DNA from: an uncultured Chitinophagales bacterium
GTDB lineage: Bacteria; Bacteroidota; Bacteroidia; Chitinophagales; Chitinophagaceae
Assembly (NCBI GenBank): GCA_946886475.1
Contig: CAMPIQ010000168.1
Coordinates: 1 to 7,462, forward strand
Reading direction: 5' to 3'
DNA: 7,462 bases
Part shown: positions 6,461 to 7,462 of the stretch, piece by piece
Numbering within the stretch: position 1 is the stretch's first letter
Layout of the letters: each line of letters begins with the position of its first letter
Notes under the pieces: generated by a model
Database searches by the model: none
What the model was told of the DNA's origin: nothing
What the model saw: the letters and a program-made list of their open reading frames with translations, nothing else
Made by a program: the position numbers and the translations under genes

Positions 6461-7462
6461 ATGAGTTTTTCTATGAAGATGGCCGCTTTACTGCTTTCCC
6501 TGTTTTTCTCGCTAAGCCTGTCCGCACAGGAAGGTTATGAAATTAAGATCACGCTCAAGCCTTTCAAAAACCAGTTTGTTTACCTGGGACATTATTATGG
6601 AAAGCAATTACCCATCATTGACTCCGTAAAACTGAACGAAAAAAGTGAAGGCATATTCAAAGGTTCGAAGAAATTAGGTGGAGGCATTTACCTCATTGGC
6701 TACCCCGACAAGTCAGGTAATTTCGAGATCCTGATCGATAAAAATCAAAGATTTTCAATAATGGCAGATGCCGGAAACCCCACCGGTGTAAGCTTTCAGC
6801 AATCGCCTGAAAATGCAGAATTCAAAGCCTACCAGCTTTTTATGTCAACCAATGGACGACTGGCGGACTCACTGAATAAACTGAGGATGTCAACAACAGG
6901 ACAGGATTCCATGGATCTTGCCGGCCAGCTGGAAGCGCTCAACAAAAAGATCAGGGATTACAGGATCGGCATCATGACCAGATCTCCCGACAGCTATCTC
7001 ACTACGTTGTTGAAGGCTATGAGGGAACCCGAGGTTCCGGTAAATGATCCCGCTGCAAAAACAGATTCACTTTTTGCTTACAAATATTTCAAGAACCATT
7101 ATTGGGATGGCGTTAATTTTTATGATGACCGTCTTTTGCGGACACCATTTTTTGAAGGCCGTATAGACAGGTATTTTGAACAACTTGTGTATCCGTCGGC
7201 CGATTCGGTGATCAGTGAAATTGATTATATGCTCGCCTTTGCCGGAGCAAGTCCCGAAATGGAAAGGTTTCTTTTACTCAAATTCACCAACCGGTATCTC
7301 AATCAGAAGCTGATGTGGGAGGACGCGGTGTTTGTACACCTGTTTGATAAATATTATTCAAATAAAAATTATAGCTGGTTAAATGAGCAAAGTAAAAAAA
7401 TAATTACCGACCGCGCTTATAGCCTGATGGCAAATATTACCGGCAAACCGGCGGCTGATATC
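6461..7462 (+). CDS. Exported DUF4369/DUF5106-type protein, probable thioredoxin-like lipid- or envelope-side protein (3' truncated)
   Basis: The frame is open from ATG 6461 to the last base (334 codons), so the C-terminus is missing. Residues 1-22 form a signal peptide (MKMAALLL core, cleavage likely after SLSA before QEG), so the product is exported. No lipobox cysteine is seen. Residues about 25-115 look like the beta-rich DUF4369 domain. About 190-330 match the helical DUF5106 pattern, including HYWDGVNFYDDRLLRTP (from 213) and DAVFVHLFDKYY (from 288). In Bacteroidota such proteins normally end in a TlpA/ResA-like thioredoxin domain, and the final GKPAADI resembles the lead-in to it. Whether a CxxC site exists cannot be seen. 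ATG 6473 (MKMAALLL) is an equally plausible start. The gene is divergent from rlmD and has no evident functional link to it. Confidence 0.85.
   Translation, partial: MSFSMKMAALLLSLFFSLSLSAQEGYEIKITLKPFKNQFVYLGHYYGKQLPIIDSVKLNEKSEGIFKGSKKLGGGIYLIGYPDKSGNFEILIDKNQRFSIMADAGNPTGVSFQQSPENAEFKAYQLFMSTNGRLADSLNKLRMSTTGQDSMDLAGQLEALNKKIRDYRIGIMTRSPDSYLTTLLKAMREPEVPVNDPAAKTDSLFAYKYFKNHYWDGVNFYDDRLLRTPFFEGRIDRYFEQLVYPSADSVISEIDYMLAFAGASPEMERFLLLKFTNRYLNQKLMWEDAVFVHLFDKYYSNKNYSWLNEQSKKIITDRAYSLMANITGKPAADI

Overview
The window looks like chromosomal DNA of a Bacteroidota bacterium, probably near the Chitinophagaceae. Three things suggest this: the protein families (a signal-peptide protein with DUF4369-like and DUF5106-like regions, a rhomboid with a DUF6576-like tail, a membrane-anchored endonuclease/exonuclease/phosphatase-fold protein), moderate GC, and gene starts with no usable Shine-Dalgarno but a TAnnTTTG-like box only 4-5 bases before the start codon. 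The family and taxon calls are recognition from the translated sequence, not a database result.

Layout. Positions 1-271 are non-coding and contain an unusual run of back-to-back inverted repeats, the strongest with 12-base arms. Five complete genes follow, all on the minus strand. In order of transcription (right to left) they are rlmD (4817-6223), a 215-residue rhomboid protease (4162-4809), a 312-residue rhomboid protease (3188-4126), a membrane-anchored EEP-fold hydrolase (1910-3022) and cysS (272-1783). A divergent plus-strand gene (6461 to the window end, truncated) encodes an exported protein whose C-terminal thioredoxin-like domain would lie beyond the window.

How the genes relate. 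rlmD and the first rhomboid are 7 bases apart and the two rhomboids 35 bases apart, so these three are probably one transcript. The EEP gene follows after a 165-base gap holding short direct and inverted repeats that could be a control region. cysS follows after 126 bases and has its own promoter-like box touching its start. rlmD (23S rRNA methylation) and cysS (Cys-tRNA synthesis) are translation housekeeping genes. The two rhomboids and the EEP protein are membrane proteins whose substrates cannot be read from sequence.

Most of the window is ordinary chromosomal content. The points worth a second look are the palindrome array at the left edge, the diverged rhomboid pair, the predicted periplasmic side of the EEP domain, and the repeats before the EEP gene. 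I found no CRISPR array, transposase, tRNA or rRNA gene, and no clearly new system.
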